Shown here one piece after another: positions 62,875 through 64,000 of a DNA stretch of 64,000 nt (the first letter of the stretch is position 1; each line of letters begins with the position of its first letter). The translations under genes were made by a program, and so were the position numbers. The notes under the pieces were generated by a model. That model saw only the letters and a list, made by a program, of their open reading frames with translations. It searched no databases and was not told the origin of the DNA. This DNA comes from a bacterium 1XD21-13 (GTDB lineage: Bacteria; Bacillota; Clostridia; Lachnospirales; Lachnospiraceae): positions 59,363-123,362 of the forward strand of contig QZDX01000013.1 in the NCBI GenBank assembly GCA_009917555.1, read 5' to 3'.

Positions 62875-63430
62875 GCTGTATCACATCCTTTCCGTAGTCC
62901 GTAATCAAAGCCGCTTTTTCCTCTGTTTCCCCGAACAGCAGCACATCCAGCAGATACTCCACTTGGTCTTGCTTCTGTAAGGCTTCTATAAACCGGGGAT
63001 GAAAGGCTTCCTCCGGGGAGTGTGGGGCGTAGTCCGTTCTCCATGCCCGAAGCAGATGGAGATAATCGGCAAGAATACGGAAGCAGCGGCTCTTTGCTTC
63101 TTGAAACTGTTCCTCCGGGGATTTCTGCCAGGGCTTGGGCTTTTTTGCCTTTCCCGGCGGCTTCCAGTCCTCATAGGAAAGCCCGAAGTCCTGTGCCAGT
63201 TGTACGGCGGCTTCTTTCTTTCCCAGCCCATACAGGGCGGCGGCAAAATCAATCACATCCCCATCCGCACCGCAACCGAAGCAGTGGTAACGCCGATCCA
63301 GCTTCATGCTTGGGGTTTTATCGTGATGGAACGGGCAGCAAGCCATCCCGTTCCGCCCTGCATGGATTCCATAATGCTCCGCAGCCTGTCTGGTTGTGAC
63401 GGACTGCTTCACAGCTTCAAATACATTCAA
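62786..63430 (-). CDS. CHC2 zinc-finger primase-like protein
   Basis: A 214-residue protein with the DnaG-type zinc motif CPFHHDKTPSMKLDRRYHCFGCGADG in its first 70 residues (Cys-His-Cys-Cys). It lacks a Toprim domain, so it probably works with the VapE-like ATPase. No ATG fits; TTG 63430 follows AAGGAGG by seven bases and gives NVFEAVKQSV, the usual N terminus. Confidence 0.88.
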   Translation of the reverse strand: MNVFEAVKQSVTTRQAAEHYGIHAGRNGMACCPFHHDKTPSMKLDRRYHCFGCGADGDVIDFAAALYGLGKKEAAVQLAQDFGLSYEDWKPPGKAKKPKPWQKSPEEQFQEAKSRCFRILADYLHLLRAWRTDYAPHSPEEAFHPRFIEALQKQDQVEYLLDVLLFGETEEKAALITDYGKDVIQLEQRMAELAAADAARTKKHHERHAATPEH

Positions 63431-63496
63431 ATCTGTCCCTCCTTGAAAAAAAGAAAAAACACCTGACATTCTCTGATTGAAAATGGCAAGTGTCTG

Positions 63497-63679
63497 TTAA
63501 AGTTCCATATCCTGTTGTTTGCGTTTTGTCTGCGCCGGGATAGTTCTTTTAGCCTTTTTCTCGTCCACCTTATCCTGCAAGGCTTCCTTGATGGGCTGTT
63601 TCTTGGGTGGCTCTTTACTTTCCTCTGTGCCGGGTGTGGCTTTCCGTACCCAATAACGGATGTCCCGCAGCTTCTTCAA
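63497..63679 (-). CDS. charged protein, probably C-terminal remnant of an element gene
   Basis: The frame encodes KKLRDIRYWVRKATPG followed by a Lys/Glu-rich tail ending QQDMEL. It opens after a stop at about 63702 without a proper start codon; the TTG at 63679 is only two bases from AGGAGG. I do not recognise the family; by position it could be the tail of a mobilisation protein. Confidence 0.4.
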   Translation of the reverse strand: MKKLRDIRYWVRKATPGTEESKEPPKKQPIKEALQDKVDEKKAKRTIPAQTKRKQQDMEL

Positions 63680-63808
63680 ATCCTCCTGTACTGTTGTTCT
63701 TCAGATTAAAAGAGCATTCGATTTTCAGATTATATTAGCAGTAAAGTAATCCATGATAGATTTCCCATCACATTGTGGGAACACGGTTTCGCACATTATT
63801 CGGAACTG

Positions 63809-63846
63809 AAAATACCCCTATGCAAATTAATTGCGCAGGGGTATGT
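63809..63846 (-). terminator. hairpin terminator of the right-edge gene
   Basis: ATACCCCT and AGGGGTAT with GCAA/TTGC inside form a long stem, followed by TTTC on the minus strand. It lies just after the stop codon of the partial gene at the window edge. Confidence 0.65.
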
Positions 63847-63859
63847 CTTCCTGAAAAGA

Positions 63860-64000
63860 TCAGAATGGAAGTTCCTCTTCCTCTGTCAGTGGTTCAGGAT
63901 ATTTATAACGCAGGTACGCATACAGCAGATCTCTCTCTTTCAGAAAATCTATGAGAGTGAGGATCTCACAGCCCAGAAAGGTCTGTGCATCCCGGAGGTA
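63860..64000 (-). CDS. unknown protein, C terminus only
   Basis: The last 46 residues are visible, with TFLGCEILTLIDFLKERDLL and the acidic ending TEEEELPF. The 5' part is outside the window. No family recognised; it could belong to the mobile element or to flanking DNA. Confidence 0.5.
   Translation of the reverse strand, partial: YLRDAQTFLGCEILTLIDFLKERDLLYAYLRYKYPEPLTEEEELPF

Larger units (their letters stand above)
59290..64000 (-). mobile_element. serine-recombinase integrative element, right end beyond window or truncated
   Basis: Gene order on the minus strand is (fragments)-CHC2 primase-VapE-like ATPase-TnpW-large serine recombinase, with the recombinase at the terminus, as in Lachnospiraceae transposon-like mobilisable elements. 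The left boundary lies between about 59280 and 59370, inside the RpiR gene. The right boundary is not visible; a broken gene near 63.7 kb suggests rearrangement. Confidence 0.8.

Overview
The window looks like chromosome of a spore-forming, strictly anaerobic Firmicute of the Lachnospiraceae (Clostridium cluster XIVa) type. The basis is gene content: GerW/YtfJ next to a DUF2953 protein, a Csp-like S8 protease, Rex, PerR-type Fur, rubrerythrin with a flavin reductase-rubredoxin fusion, Rnf subunits, a Na+-pumping biotin decarboxylase operon, an ABC-F ATPase, and strong AGGAGG ribosome sites. Most genes lie on the minus strand. Species cannot be named from the sequence alone.

Layout. 1-7 kb: fakA (partial)-asp23 back to back with rpmB, then a TraX-like membrane protein, a 53-residue membrane peptide, GerW, DUF2953, a small unknown, a Nudix hydrolase and a YitT protein. 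7.2-12.7 kb: a mannose-family PTS (IIA-IIB-IIC-IID) with a double-SIS deglycase/isomerase, divergent from a GntR regulator and a HAD phosphatase. 12.9-19.1 kb: housekeeping genes (TepA/ClpP-like, metY, CFI-box protein, yebC, mazF, alr, rex). 19.3-25 kb: ABC-F, an MBOAT acyltransferase with its secreted partner, icd. 25.3-28 kb: a SHOCT membrane protein and an S8 protease. 28.2-31.8 kb: an AT-rich LacI-led sugar locus in decay. 32.1-40 kb: glgX, apbE, rnfC-rnfD, rpsA-ispH-cmk. 41-46.6 kb: a BaiN-like flavoprotein, GNAT, C_GCAxxG_C_C protein and a perR-SDR-hrb-rbr oxygen-defence set. 46.9-52.2 kb: a five-gene Na+-translocating decarboxylase/transcarboxylase operon. 52.4-56.1 kb: a P-type ATPase and mntP behind a yybP-ykoY (Mn2+) riboswitch. 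57.2-59.3 kb: a decayed beta-glucoside PTS/GH1 locus whose RpiR regulator is cut by a serine-recombinase element (recombinase-tnpW-vapE-CHC2 primase) running toward the right edge.

The most unusual content is intergenic. Three copies of one palindrome family (about 12.86, 22.29 and 52.38 kb) share a central sequence and end sequences, but each has its own perfectly complementary 25-27 bp arms. A second family of nested hairpins (3.8, 7.0-7.2, 55.1, 55.85 kb) also has unrelated, complementary arms; one copy sits between the Mn riboswitch and mntP. There is also an exact 16-bp-period tandem array, a structured leader that would sequester the ribosome site of the TepA-like gene, and a Rex-like operator between the rex and ABC-F promoters. 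No CRISPR array, rRNA or tRNA gene was recognised.
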